From Candidatus Babeliales bacterium (GTDB taxonomy: Bacteria > Babelota > Babeliae > Babelales > JANWKD01), in NCBI GenBank assembly GCA_025451595.1, contig JANWKD010000056.1:1-18390 (forward strand): 18,390 bases of DNA, in the 5' to 3' direction. The position numbers and the translations under genes were made by a program. Positions 1-7,760 of this stretch are shown here, one piece after another; within the stretch, counting starts at the first letter, position 1, and every line of letters starts with the position of its first letter. The notes under the pieces were generated by a model. That model was given only the letters and a program-made list of their open reading frames with translations. It made no database searches and was not told where the DNA came from.

Positions 1-550
1 AAGCAACTTTAAAATGATCAAAACCTTTTTGTACACGATATCTAATAGCACGATTGGTAAACAGTGAAGCGAGACATTTTTTATACGCTTCTAGGAGCGG
101 TTGATCACCTTCAATATTTAAAAATGTTTCTTGCTGGCCTGCAAATGAAGCTCCAGGTAAATCTTCGGCGGTAGCAGAAGAACGAACTGCCACCAGGCAA
201 TTTGGCTGCTGATAGTAGTGTGAAAGTTCAGCGTATGCTTGTACAATTTCTTGAGCTAGATCATCGGGCATTAAACTTTGATAAAATAAATTCCTAATCT
301 TAATTCCAACGTCTTCAAGTTGCGGTAAATTATCCCCCGATATTAATGCTAAATATTTTTTCAGTCGTTCTTGTATTGCATTGTGCTCTATAAATCGCCA
401 ATAGCCCTGCACGCTCACCGCAAAGCCATAAGGAATTTGTATATCATACCGACCGAGATCCGTAATCATTTGTCCCAAAGAAGCATTTTTACCACCAACG
501 GAGTCTACATCAATCAGAGAAATATCCTGAAAATTTTTAATATATTTCAT
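1..550 (-). CDS. ppsA: Phosphoenolpyruvate synthase, N-terminal part (runs off the left edge)
   Basis: Translating the minus strand from the ATG at 550-548 gives 183 uninterrupted codons to the window edge. The protein starts MKYIKNFQDISLIDVDSVGG, then KNASLGQMI, IPYGFAVS, and later VAVRSSATAEDLPGASFAGQ and QETFLNI. These are the hallmark blocks of the PEP-synthase/PPDK ATP-binding domain; the arginine in the VRSSATAEDLP block contacts nucleotide in this family. Phosphoenolpyruvate synthase converts pyruvate, ATP and water to PEP, AMP and phosphate in the cytoplasm and feeds gluconeogenesis. The His-phosphocarrier and PEP-binding domains lie outside the window. A GAAG sequence about 6 nt upstream can serve as ribosome-binding site. 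The gene is divergent from brnQ. The related PPDK is less likely because the start and block spacing fit PpsA; this is recall of the family, not a search. Confidence 0.9.
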   Translation of the reverse strand, partial: MKYIKNFQDISLIDVDSVGGKNASLGQMITDLGRYDIQIPYGFAVSVQGYWRFIEHNAIQERLKKYLALISGDNLPQLEDVGIKIRNLFYQSLMPDDLAQEIVQAYAELSHYYQQPNCLVAVRSSATAEDLPGASFAGQQETFLNIEGDQPLLEAYKKCLASLFTNRAIRYRVQKGFDHFKVA

Positions 551-628
551 TATTCTTCGCTTTGATTTTTTTTATTTTCTCCAATAGATAGTAGGAAGAT
601 AGACAAAAAACGAGCAGAAAATCAACAA

Positions 629-657
629 TTGCTATTTGAACACAATTTTTCTATACT
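629..657 (+). promoter_or_regulatory. Predicted sigma-70-type promoter for the brnQ leader transcript
   Basis: TTGCTA at 629-634 and TATACT at 652-657 are separated by exactly 17 nt. A start near 664 would give a leader of about 315 nt before brnQ, long enough to hold the small ORF at 786. Called by eye from consensus only. Confidence 0.45.
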
Positions 658-785
658 AGAAAAACGAAGTATCTAAATTCGTTAAAACAATTAGATAACT
701 GAGAAGAATTAATTTATGGGCTTTACGCCTCAATTTATACCTAAAGGACACTAAAAAACAGATGCATGCTTTCAAAGGAGCTTTA

Positions 786-920
786 ATGACTAACCAATGT
801 CTTTCTTTACTATATGGTCATTCCGTTCATTTCTTTTATATCAATTTTTCATGCATGTTCATGTGTTCCGCCTCTATTATGGCCTTAATGGCCGCCTCTT
901 ATATGTTAGCAACCTGCTAG
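786..920 (+). CDS. Small ORF (44 aa) in the brnQ leader, possible leader peptide or small membrane protein
   Basis: The ATG at 786 is preceded by AAAGGAG at 774-780 with 5-nt spacing, one of the best ribosome-binding sites in the window. The 44-residue product begins MTNQCLSLLYGH and ends SIMALMAASYMLATC. It is hydrophobic, has six methionines and four cysteines, and lacks the Leu/Ile/Val run expected of a classical branched-chain attenuator peptide. An even shorter frame (716-754, product MGFTPQFIPKGH) sits upstream behind GAGAAG. No intrinsic terminator was seen between this ORF and brnQ, so classical attenuation is not supported. It could be a translated regulatory uORF, a small membrane protein, or chance. 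The rest of 551-978 shows only a promoter and AT-rich sequence. Confidence 0.4.
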   Translation: MTNQCLSLLYGHSVHFFYINFSCMFMCSASIMALMAASYMLATC

Positions 921-978
921 TTATTTATATTTTCAAATCTTACGTATCAATTATTTTTGTATTTTAAGGAACTTATTT

Positions 979-2139
979 ATGAAACGTTTTTTTCAATCGC
1001 ATACCGTTACTACTGGTCTTGCTATATTTTCTATGTTTTTTGGCGCTGGAAACCTTATGTTTCCCATCAAGTTAGGACAGATAGCTGGAAATCAGACTAT
1101 TTATGCAATTTCTGGTCTTTTAATAACAGCCGTTTTATTGCCTCTCTTAGGTCTCGTTTCTATCATATTGTTCAATGGCAGTTATAACTCATTTTTTAAC
1201 AGAATGGGCAAAGTACCCGCTTCAATTGCAATATTTTTTTGCATGCTCATCATCGGACCTCTCGTTGCAATGCCCCGTATTGTCACGTTATCGCATATTA
1301 TGATAGCGCCATTTATTGGTGATATATCGTTACCAATTTTTACGTTGCTTTTTTTAGGGCTGACTTTTCTGGGTACGTATAAAGAAAGCCGAATTTTAGA
1401 TTTGCTTGGTTATGTGATTAGTCCTGCATTGCTCATCTCGTTAGCAATCATTATTGTAAAAGGCTTTTGGTTTGCGCAAACGACTACTTCTACGAATCTA
1501 ACGCCTTCTGGGGCATTTTTAGAAGGGTTGACCACCGGTTACATGACGTTAGACGTTTTGGGAGCAATATTCTTTTCATCCGTTGTCTTGAATATATTGA
1601 AAAAAAATATAGCAAGTAACAATCATTCCACATCTGCTTTTGCATTGACAAGCCTTTATGCAGGTCTTATTGCTACGACGATTTTAGCATTTATTTATAT
1701 TGCAATGAGTTATTTAGGAGCGTACTACGGTACCGATTTAATGAATATTAATGAAGGTCAAATATTTAGTGTCGTTTCATCCAGAATTTTGGGAGCAAAT
1801 GCTGCGATTATTATTGCAATAGCAGTCCTCATGGCCTGCTATTCAACTATTGTTGCACTCGCAGCAGTTTTTAGTGAATACATACAAAAAACAATTCTTC
1901 GTAATCGCATTTCTTTTCCGGTTGCATTATTTGCTACCTTGTTATTGACTGCAATTACTTCCAATTTAGGTCTTTCTTCGATATTGACTTTATCTAAACC
2001 AATTATTTTAATAACATACCCTTCGTTAATTGTTCTTACGTTGATGAATATTGGTTATAAGCTATTTGATATTAAAATCCTCAAGCCGATTATATTTATT
2101 ACCCTATTATTATCGATAGCAGGATATTTTTTCTGGTAA
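979..2139 (+). CDS. brnQ: Branched-chain amino acid transporter BrnQ (LIVCS family)
   Basis: This 386-residue, strongly hydrophobic protein has roughly ten to twelve membrane segments. Its N-terminus carries the family signature GLAIFSMFFGAGNLMFP (residues 13-29). LIVCS carriers import leucine, isoleucine and valine across the inner membrane by cation symport. At 386 residues it is somewhat shorter than the usual 430-450, but the N-terminal signature and the following helices are intact and it ends cleanly before a terminator. The ATG at 979 is chosen because AAGGA lies at 967-971; an overlapping frame beginning at 957 is a shadow. The leader of about 315 nt contains at least one small ORF that may affect expression. 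With IlvE at the other end of the window it suggests reliance on imported branched-chain amino acids that are interconverted with their keto acids. Confidence 0.9.
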   Translation: MKRFFQSHTVTTGLAIFSMFFGAGNLMFPIKLGQIAGNQTIYAISGLLITAVLLPLLGLVSIILFNGSYNSFFNRMGKVPASIAIFFCMLIIGPLVAMPRIVTLSHIMIAPFIGDISLPIFTLLFLGLTFLGTYKESRILDLLGYVISPALLISLAIIIVKGFWFAQTTTSTNLTPSGAFLEGLTTGYMTLDVLGAIFFSSVVLNILKKNIASNNHSTSAFALTSLYAGLIATTILAFIYIAMSYLGAYYGTDLMNINEGQIFSVVSSRILGANAAIIIAIAVLMACYSTIVALAAVFSEYIQKTILRNRISFPVALFATLLLTAITSNLGLSSILTLSKPIILITYPSLIVLTLMNIGYKLFDIKILKPIIFITLLLSIAGYFFW

Positions 2140-2147
2140 ACATCATG

Positions 2148-2170
2148 AGGGCCTTAATAAGGCCCTTTAT
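2148..2170 (+). terminator. Intrinsic terminator of brnQ
   Basis: AGGGCCTT (2148-2155) and AAGGCCCT (2159-2166) form a perfect 8-bp stem with loop AAT, followed by a T-rich stretch (TTATTTATT) that runs into the end of the convergent gene at 2171. On the opposite strand no T-tract follows, so it should act mainly on brnQ transcripts. Confidence 0.8.
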
Positions 2171-3010
2171 TTATTGAGTTATTTGAACAAATTCAACCTT
2201 GCCTTCCTCTCTCCTATCAGAACCTTCTCTGTATTTTATACCAAATTGAGTTCCTTTGTTATTAAATGCCATTTCTTCAATGAAAAGATGATTCAATGAT
2301 TCTTGGGGCATTTTAAACTCATGCATCATAAAAGGTTCTTCTTGATTGGAATGTAAAAAAATAGTTTTATTGCCAACATTCAATGCAAGAACACCTTCAT
2401 TAGAAAGAGCAATTTTTTTAAACATCAAATATTTATACCATTTACCATTATCAATATCTACGAATAATTCATTATAATTTCTATACGTATAACAATATTC
2501 GTCCATATTACTTTTTATAACTGCTTGGGAAAAAATTTTTGGCAACGGTTTAAAACTGGCTTTCATTTTTTTAAGATCAACTATCCAAATACCGTTCGCA
2601 CAGCTATTGTATTTAACCTTCAATACTTGTAATGCTGCCAAATATTCCTGATTGGGAGAAATGGTAAACATTTCAATCGAATTTTCAAACGCATTCAAAT
2701 CATTTTTCATTTCATTATCATCAGTAAATGAAAATTTACTAACCTTTTTTACCGACGTTAATGGTATAGAGCCCAAAACCAAATCACCTGACTCTGCAAT
2801 TGAAAGTATGGAGTTGCCATACCGAATTCTTGAATGTTTCACATGAACATTTACATTATTTATTCTTTGCATGATTTCTTGATCAGAGCTTTCTAGATTA
2901 TTTGACGATGAAGGACTGCTTTGACCAGCATAAGAGAAAAGTTTATTGATAAACTGCATTCCGTTCGCAGAGTAATGAATAAGTATTAAACAAAAGAATA
3001 GGTACTTCAT
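2171..3010 (-). CDS. Secreted protein of unknown function, possibly beta-propeller-like
   Basis: This 279-residue protein starts MKYLFFCLILIHYSANGM, a plausible signal peptide (short charged start, hydrophobic core, small residues before a cut near 17). A serine- and asparagine-rich linker follows. The body alternates short hydrophobic strands with turns, for example ISPNQEYLAAL followed by GIWIVDLKKM, and later IALSNEGVLALNVGNKTIFL. That rhythm resembles WD40-type or other beta-propeller blades, but no canonical WD dipeptide repeat is present, so the fold is a guess. No enzyme motif was seen. The gene is convergent with brnQ and shares its terminator region. It resembles in style, but not clearly in sequence, the exported paralogs at 7760 and 13678. 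Confidence 0.7.
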   Translation of the reverse strand: MKYLFFCLILIHYSANGMQFINKLFSYAGQSSPSSSNNLESSDQEIMQRINNVNVHVKHSRIRYGNSILSIAESGDLVLGSIPLTSVKKVSKFSFTDDNEMKNDLNAFENSIEMFTISPNQEYLAALQVLKVKYNSCANGIWIVDLKKMKASFKPLPKIFSQAVIKSNMDEYCYTYRNYNELFVDIDNGKWYKYLMFKKIALSNEGVLALNVGNKTIFLHSNQEEPFMMHEFKMPQESLNHLFIEEMAFNNKGTQFGIKYREGSDRREEGKVEFVQITQ

Positions 3011-3211
3011 ACTTTCCTTGGCTATTTAACTTTAGAACTGATTATTTGAAGTAGTATAACAATTTATCAAAAGTGATGTAAGATAAATATGGACGTTACG
3101 AATGGTGTATGATTATAGCAACATTCATTCTAGCATTGATTATACTTGTAAAAAATAATTTTTTTTCTAAACTGATTAAAAAAGATATTTTAACTAAACG
3201 AAAGTTTACTT

Positions 3212-3391
3212 ATGAAAAATTTATTTCTAAGCATTACCTTAGTTCCGCTTATTCTTTTAACTGCATGCGGTAAGCCAAAAAAAGTTGTTGTCGTAGAAGA
3301 ACAACAGCCAGCAAAAGAATGCCGTATTGAACGAATATCTGGACCATTGTCCGATAAAGAAGTTGCATGGGAAGAAGAGGACTTAAAGTAA
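3212..3391 (+). CDS. Small lipoprotein (59 aa)
   Basis: An ATG at 3212 opens a 59-residue frame starting MKNLFLSITLVPLILLTACG. LTAC at residues 16-19 is a textbook lipobox with the lipidated cysteine at 19, predicting cleavage by signal peptidase II and anchoring to a membrane. The mature part is about 40 residues: a lysine/valine stretch, then an acidic C-terminus ending WEEEDLK, with one further cysteine (37). It has no recognisable functional domain. The ribosome-binding site is weak (GAAAG). A strong hairpin follows at 3408-3441. The small size and lipobox recall small outer-membrane-associated lipoproteins, but no specific role can be assigned. Confidence 0.7.
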   Translation: MKNLFLSITLVPLILLTACGKPKKVVVVEEQQPAKECRIERISGPLSDKEVAWEEEDLK

Positions 3392-3407
3392 AAACAGGCA
3401 AAGGATG

Positions 3408-3441
3408 CTGAAGGTTTGTCATTTCAATGACGAACCTTCAG
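3408..3441. terminator. Strong hairpin after the lipoprotein gene (terminator-like, no U tract)
   Basis: Positions 3408-3422 and 3427-3441 form a 15-bp stem with one G-U pair and a TTCA loop. No T-run follows directly on either strand, so intrinsic termination is uncertain; RNA stabilisation is possible. The hairpin covers an upstream in-frame ATG (3427) of the next gene, which argues that its real start is further downstream. Confidence 0.5.
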
Positions 3442-3453
3442 ATAAATGAAGCA

Positions 3454-3945
3454 ATGAAAATATCTTCTATATTTCTCACCATCTTTATTACTGCACCGCT
3501 CATAGCAGGAAAATCATTACCAGAGAAAGAGTCAATCTTAAAACCGGTTACGGTTGATCGTTTAATTTCGAACGGATTGATATCATCATATACAAATGAT
3601 AAAGGACAAAAAGTTTTAGATTTATCAGGAAGGTCACTTGCAGATTTAACGGGAATTGAAAAATTAGATTTAGATAATTATCACATACTTGATTTAAGCA
3701 AAAATTCCCTTGAAAATCTTGATTTATTGAGTGTTATTACAAGTAACGACCTTTTAAAAATAAAAATCCTAGAAAATAAAAAAATAGTTACTATATCTGA
3801 TCAAACATTATTTGACTTACAAGAAAATATACCAACTTTAGATGAATTAAATATAGAAAAAAGTACGTTAAGTGATGAAGTTTGGAGTTATATAGAAGAT
3901 GAATCACTCGAACTTAATTATTATATTTTATATACACCTCAATGA
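3454..3945 (+). CDS. Secreted leucine-rich-repeat-like protein
   Basis: The frame is open from 3427, but that ATG lies inside a hairpin. Starting at 3454 gives 163 residues beginning MKISSIFLTIFITAPLIAG, a clear signal peptide with a likely cut after the AG at 18-19. The mature protein contains LDLSGRSLADLTGIEKLDLD followed by ILDLSKNSLENLDLLSVI and later LDELNIEKSTLSD. These match the LxxLxLxxN-type spacing of leucine-rich repeats, here about two to four degenerate units. Such repeats bind proteins. Exported short LRR proteins in host-associated bacteria are often effector or adhesion candidates, which is inference here. Its stop overlaps the start of the glycosyltransferase-like gene by 4 nt (ATGA), so the two are translationally coupled. 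Confidence 0.65.
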   Translation: MKISSIFLTIFITAPLIAGKSLPEKESILKPVTVDRLISNGLISSYTNDKGQKVLDLSGRSLADLTGIEKLDLDNYHILDLSKNSLENLDLLSVITSNDLLKIKILENKKIVTISDQTLFDLQENIPTLDELNIEKSTLSDEVWSYIEDESLELNYYILYTPQ

Positions 3946-5012
3946 AAAAGATTAATAATAAGTCCAATTTTGTTATGATCATTTATGACAGCATTTCAAA
4001 TTCAGTCTTTGAAGGGCAAGTGCTCCAGCCTTTGCTGAATAAAAAAGATCTGTATCAATCATTGACCATTATTTCTTTTGAAAAAAATTGTTCTATCGCA
4101 ATACCCGCTTCAATTCCCAACAATATTTCCGTTATTATCTTAAAAAAATATCCATTTTTGGGCGCCTTCAGCTTGTGGTGGGTAATTATACAAACAAGAA
4201 ATATTTTAAAACAGTTTTCGTGTTATTCGATATGCGCGCGCGGGCCACTTGCAGGCTATATTGCATTACGCGCTGCACAACCAACGCAATGCAAAGAAGT
4301 TTGCATTCAAGCGCGAGGCTTGCTAGCTGCAGAATACGAATATGTGACCAAAGAAAGCAAAGGGATAAAGCGAATAGTGCATTGCATCAGAACGTGGCTT
4401 TATGCACAGCTAGAAAAATCGGTCTATCGTGTAATGCCTGGCCGTATTCCATTCATAATCGAGGCAGTAAGTGTAGCGCTCAAAAATTATCTCATAGAAC
4501 AACTTAATGTAGACGCCAGCTCTATTTCAATCGCAGAACATGACATCCCTATTTTATATAATAAAGAACAAATTAACGGCTGGAAGAAAGAAGTTCGGCA
4601 AGAACTCAGCGTTGATCAAAAGGCTATTATACTATGCTATAATGGCTCGGCAAAACCTTGGCAATGCCCAGATATGGTCATTCAATACTTTTATGATAAT
4701 TATAAAAATGATAGTTCTTATTTTTTGTTAATCTTAACCCAGGATGTACATATCTTTGAAAAATTATTAACTCAATCTAACATCGATAAAAAAAATTATT
4801 GCATACAGCAAATAGAGCATAATCACATATATAAATATTTAGCAGCGGCTGATTATGGTATAATTTTCAGAGAACCACATATTATTAATTGGACATCGCG
4901 ACCAACTAAAATTTTAGAATATCAAGCAGTTGGATTACCTATTATTCACAACAATACTATTGCAATGATTACAAATAGATCTGATTATGGCGAAACTAAA
5001 ACTTTACAATAA
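3942..5012 (+). CDS. GT-B-fold glycosyltransferase-like protein
   Basis: This 356-residue cytoplasmic protein has an N-terminal half with MIIYDSISNSVFEGQVLQPL and a C-terminal half that looks like a group 1/4 glycosyltransferase nucleotide-sugar-binding domain. That half has a strand opening (AIILCYNGSAKPWQCPDMV), YFLLILTQD, YLAAADYGIIFRE and finally PTKILEYQAVGLPIIHN (about residues 321-337), the usual E-x7-E-like donor-site region. Donor and acceptor are unknown; surface polysaccharide or glycolipid assembly is typical of the family. Translation is coupled to the upstream LRR-like gene through an ATGA overlap. The C-terminus stops only about 19 residues after the GLPII block and overlaps convergent nupC by 9 bp, so it may be slightly truncated compared with relatives. 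Confidence 0.7.
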   Translation: MKKINNKSNFVMIIYDSISNSVFEGQVLQPLLNKKDLYQSLTIISFEKNCSIAIPASIPNNISVIILKKYPFLGAFSLWWVIIQTRNILKQFSCYSICARGPLAGYIALRAAQPTQCKEVCIQARGLLAAEYEYVTKESKGIKRIVHCIRTWLYAQLEKSVYRVMPGRIPFIIEAVSVALKNYLIEQLNVDASSISIAEHDIPILYNKEQINGWKKEVRQELSVDQKAIILCYNGSAKPWQCPDMVIQYFYDNYKNDSSYFLLILTQDVHIFEKLLTQSNIDKKNYCIQQIEHNHIYKYLAAADYGIIFREPHIINWTSRPTKILEYQAVGLPIIHNNTIAMITNRSDYGETKTLQ

Positions 5013-6272
5013 CAATCCGGCAATCATGGCCGATAGTAAATTAGCAAGCGATCCACCAAGCACGGCAAATACCCCTAACTCACACAACCAAGGACGCTTT
5101 TCAGGTGCTAATGCACCAATTCCGCCAATTTGAATGCCTATACAGGAAAAATTAGAAAAGCCACACAAAGCGTACGTAAGCAATGCAATCATGCGCGGCG
5201 GTAATTCCATTTGAACCATCTGTCCGTACGCAATAAGCTCGTTGACAGCCACTTTAGTACCAAGTAACTGCCCAGCTTGTAAAATATAATTTCCGGTAAA
5301 ACCTAATAAAAACCCAAACGGTGCAAAAAGATACGAAAAAATAAGATTTAAATTGATTAGCGGGAGCTGAAATGCCAATCCAATATACGCCATTAATGAA
5401 TTTAAAGATGTTGTTGAATATTCCAAGAGATAGTTAAGCATAGCAAGTAATGACAAGAAAGATATTAACATAGCTCCCACATTCAACGCCAATTGCATTC
5501 CATCAGAGGTGCCTTGTGCAATAGAATCTAGCAGACTGGAAGAAGTCAATGAAGTTGTAGCAGATGCTCCCTTCATCGTTACCGACTCTTCTGTTTCAGG
5601 GTACAATATTTTAGCAATTAAAATAGTACCAGGAATAGCCATAACGCTTGATGCCAGCAAATGCGTGGATGGTACGCCCATAGCCGCAAAAACTGCTAAA
5701 ATAGCACCACTAATCGTGCCCATACCACTGACCATAACTAAAAATAGTTCAGATTTAGTCATTGAATGTAAATAATTTCTAATCAATAAAGGCGCTTCAG
5801 TTTGACCTAAAAAACTATTGGCAATCGCACAAAGCGTTTCTGCACCCGAAGTTCCTAAGAGTGGTCGAACAACATAACTAATAGCTGAAACAATTTTTTG
5901 AACTATACCTAAATAGAACAGTAGAGACATCAATGCACCAAAAAATATAATGATGGGCAATACTTTCAGTGCAAAAATAAAGCCCCATGGCATTTGAGCA
6001 TTGGTCAAATTTCCAAAAACAAACCCTGAACCTTTATCTGCAAACTCATAAACCTTTTGAATGGCACTTGCTACTGAACATATCATTGTTTGCCCAAGAG
6101 AGGTCCTTAACATACAAAACGCAATGACAAACTCTAGTACCAGCGCGTGCAACACCAGACGACTATTAATGGCAGAACGTTTTTTAGAAAAAAGCCACGC
6201 AATGCCCAGAATGACAAAAATACCTAAAAGGTTTAAATAACGATTATGCTCAATAAAATAGTTTGTTATCAT
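5004..6272 (-). CDS. nupC: Concentrative nucleoside transporter NupC (CNT family)
   Basis: This 422-residue membrane protein has the full set of CNT signatures. FVFGNL is near 84-89, followed by LPIIIFFGALMSLLFYLGIV (105-124). GTSGAETLCAIANSFLGQTE (140-159) holds the GQTEAP nucleoside/cation-binding segment. SGMGTISGAILAVFAAMG follows, and the C-terminus carries CGFSNFSCIGIQIGGIGALA. CNT proteins import nucleosides with sodium or protons across the inner membrane; the length equals the bacterial norm of about 400-425. It lies 39 nt downstream of prfA on the same strand, so it may be the last gene of an rpmE-prfA-nupC transcript, and it is convergent with the glycosyltransferase-like gene. Nucleoside import fits a scavenging lifestyle. 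No clear Shine-Dalgarno sequence precedes the ATG. Confidence 0.93.
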   Translation of the reverse strand: MITNYFIEHNRYLNLLGIFVILGIAWLFSKKRSAINSRLVLHALVLEFVIAFCMLRTSLGQTMICSVASAIQKVYEFADKGSGFVFGNLTNAQMPWGFIFALKVLPIIIFFGALMSLLFYLGIVQKIVSAISYVVRPLLGTSGAETLCAIANSFLGQTEAPLLIRNYLHSMTKSELFLVMVSGMGTISGAILAVFAAMGVPSTHLLASSVMAIPGTILIAKILYPETEESVTMKGASATTSLTSSSLLDSIAQGTSDGMQLALNVGAMLISFLSLLAMLNYLLEYSTTSLNSLMAYIGLAFQLPLINLNLIFSYLFAPFGFLLGFTGNYILQAGQLLGTKVAVNELIAYGQMVQMELPPRMIALLTYALCGFSNFSCIGIQIGGIGALAPEKRPWLCELGVFAVLGGSLANLLSAMIAGLLL

Positions 6273-6311
6273 ATATTTTGTTTTCGTAGATGTTAGGGAA
6301 ATATTAGTAGA

Positions 6312-7382
6312 CTACCACTGAATTTTTTGCTTTTTGCGATCTTCGCGATCTTTAATCATAAGGGGTTGGATAATATCATCAAGGTCCCCCTCCATAACCA
6401 TATCCAATTTTTTCAATGTCACATCAACTTGATGATCAGTGATTCGATTTTGTGGGAAATTATAGGTGCGTACTTTCTCAGCACGCATGCCAGTGCCCAC
6501 CATTTCTTTTCGCTTCTGGCTCATTTCCGCCTCTTGCTTTTCCTTTTGAGCTGCAAGCAAACGTGACTGTAAAATTTTCATTGCCTTTGAGCGATTTTTA
6601 TGTTGTGATCGTTCATCCTGACAAGCAACAACAATACCGGTCGGTATATGCGTAATACGTACGGCAGAATCAGTACGATTGACATGCTGGCCTCCTGCCC
6701 CGCCCGCACGATACGTATCAATACGCAAATCATTTGGCGCAATAGAAATATCAACTTCTTCAACTTCAGGCAATATTGCTACCGTTGCAGTAGACGTATG
6801 CACCCGGCCTTGTGTTTCAGTTTTGGGCACTCGCTGTACGCGATGAACACCAGACTCATATTTAAGATGTCCGTATACCCCTTTGCCCTGAATATGCAAA
6901 ATGGCTTCGCGCAAGCCACCTAGATCAGTAGTGCTTGAGTCTACTAAAGAAACGTGCCACCCTTTAGACATACCATAATTCGTATACATCTTAAGCAAAT
7001 CTGCGGCGAATAATGCCGCTTCTTGACCGCCAGTACCCGCCCTTATTTCTAAGAAAACTGAACTATCATCTAGAGGATCTGCAGGGTATAAAAAGCTTTC
7101 AAGATCAAGTTGAGATTTTCTCAATTTCTCTTGCAAAATATCAAGTTCTTCTTTAAATAACTCTTTCAGTTCTTCATCTTCAGTTTGCAAAAGCTGTCTT
7201 TTAGCCTCTTCTATCTCATTTTCATACCCAACAATATCTTTGTGCTTATTGAGTAGATTATTAAGATTAGAATGTTCTTTTTGTAATGCTTGGCGGGTCT
7301 GATGATCTAACGCCGCATTCGTTAGTTGCTTTGAAAGATCATCGTATCGCTGCTTGAGCTCAATCCACTGAGTTTCTATCAT
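6312..7382 (-). CDS. prfA: Peptide chain release factor 1
   Basis: The 356-residue product aligns by eye along its whole length with RF1. An N-terminal coiled-coil-rich domain is followed by SSVFLEIRAGTGGQEAALFA (107-126), then the codon-recognition region VHRVQRVPKTETQGRVHTS (179-197). The catalytic GGQ (230-232) lies in RAGGAGGQHVNRTDSAVRIT. RF1 reads UAA and UAG and triggers peptide release on the ribosome. The P-x-T tripeptide, PAT in Escherichia coli, is PKT here (186-188); the family tolerates variation at the middle position, and the RF2-type SPF is absent, so RF1 is secure. It is 18 nt downstream of rpmE, an order seen in many bacteria. prmC, which often follows prfA and methylates the GGQ glutamine, is not present here; nupC takes its place. 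Confidence 0.96.
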   Translation of the reverse strand: MIETQWIELKQRYDDLSKQLTNAALDHQTRQALQKEHSNLNNLLNKHKDIVGYENEIEEAKRQLLQTEDEELKELFKEELDILQEKLRKSQLDLESFLYPADPLDDSSVFLEIRAGTGGQEAALFAADLLKMYTNYGMSKGWHVSLVDSSTTDLGGLREAILHIQGKGVYGHLKYESGVHRVQRVPKTETQGRVHTSTATVAILPEVEEVDISIAPNDLRIDTYRAGGAGGQHVNRTDSAVRITHIPTGIVVACQDERSQHKNRSKAMKILQSRLLAAQKEKQEAEMSQKRKEMVGTGMRAEKVRTYNFPQNRITDHQVDVTLKKLDMVMEGDLDDIIQPLMIKDREDRKKQKIQW

Positions 7383-7400
7383 TGTATAATCAAAAAATAG

Positions 7401-7610
7401 TTATGCTTTTTTCTTTTTTTGATAACGACTTTCGAATTTTTCAATCCGGCCTGCGGTATCCACAAATTTTTGTGCACCAGTATAAAACGGATGGCATGCA
7501 GAACAAATAGAAACATCGATATCAGTCAATGTTGAACGAGTTTTGAAGGTATTTCCACACGCACAATGTACCGCAATTTCATGTAGTTCTGGGTGAATTT
7601 CTGTTTTCAT
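7401..7610 (-). CDS. rpmE: 50S ribosomal protein L31 (zinc-binding type)
   Basis: This 69-residue basic protein begins MKTEIHPELHEIAVHCACGN and contains SICSACHPFYTG. The four cysteines C16, C18, C36 and C39 form the zinc-ribbon set of the C+ (type A) form of L31. L31 sits on the large ribosomal subunit at the central protuberance and bridges the subunits. A good ribosome-binding site, AGGAAAG, lies about 5 nt upstream of the ATG. The zinc-containing form is the one replaced by a cysteine-free paralog under zinc starvation in some bacteria; no second copy is visible here. It is the first gene of a likely rpmE-prfA-nupC unit. Confidence 0.96.
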   Translation of the reverse strand: MKTEIHPELHEIAVHCACGNTFKTRSTLTDIDVSICSACHPFYTGAQKFVDTAGRIEKFESRYQKKKKA

Positions 7611-7704
7611 AATTCTTTCCTATTGATTAATTACACATAGAAACAAATATTAATAATTATCGATATATTTCATTATTACCTAAAATCGATTTCTTGTAAA
7701 GGCA

Positions 7705-7760
7705 ACTTATTCTACTTGCGCCAAAAAACTCTGGCTTTTAAGCCGGTGAGCGCTTCATTT
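7705..7760 (-). repeat. Dispersed intergenic repeat, short copy
   Basis: Read on the minus strand, the segment just after the stop codon of the 7760-9007 gene runs ATGAAGCGCTCACCGGCTTA, then AAAGCCAGAGT, then GGCGCAAGTAGAATAA. The same pieces in the same order occur at 17646-17674 and 17760-17795 on the plus strand, where they are separated by an extra 96-bp unit. It contains a weak GGCT/AGCC hairpin followed by TTTTTT, so it may also help to end transcription of the gene above. Confidence 0.7.

Noticed and set aside
186..188. PKT at residues 186-188 of RF1 (instead of PAT) as a sign of altered stop-codon reading
   Set aside because: The middle residue of the P-x-T motif varies among bacterial RF1 proteins; nothing else in the window suggests a changed genetic code. 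The coordinates given are protein residues.
880..900. GGCC-TTAAT-GGCC as a terminator in the brnQ leader
   Set aside because: The stem is only 4 bp, lies inside the small ORF and has no T-tract, so attenuation upstream of brnQ is not supported.
957..1187. Overlapping frame at the start of brnQ
   Set aside because: Shadow of brnQ, whose frame carries the family signature and has the ribosome-binding site.
3108..3272. 54-codon frame with a hydrophobic start (MIIATFILALIILV) overlapping the lipoprotein
   Set aside because: It lacks a ribosome-binding site and overlaps the lipobox protein in another frame; the lipoprotein reading has a diagnostic LTAC motif.
6327..6923. Several plus-strand frames opposite prfA
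   Set aside because: All lie antisense to the fully conserved RF1 gene and show no coding features of their own.
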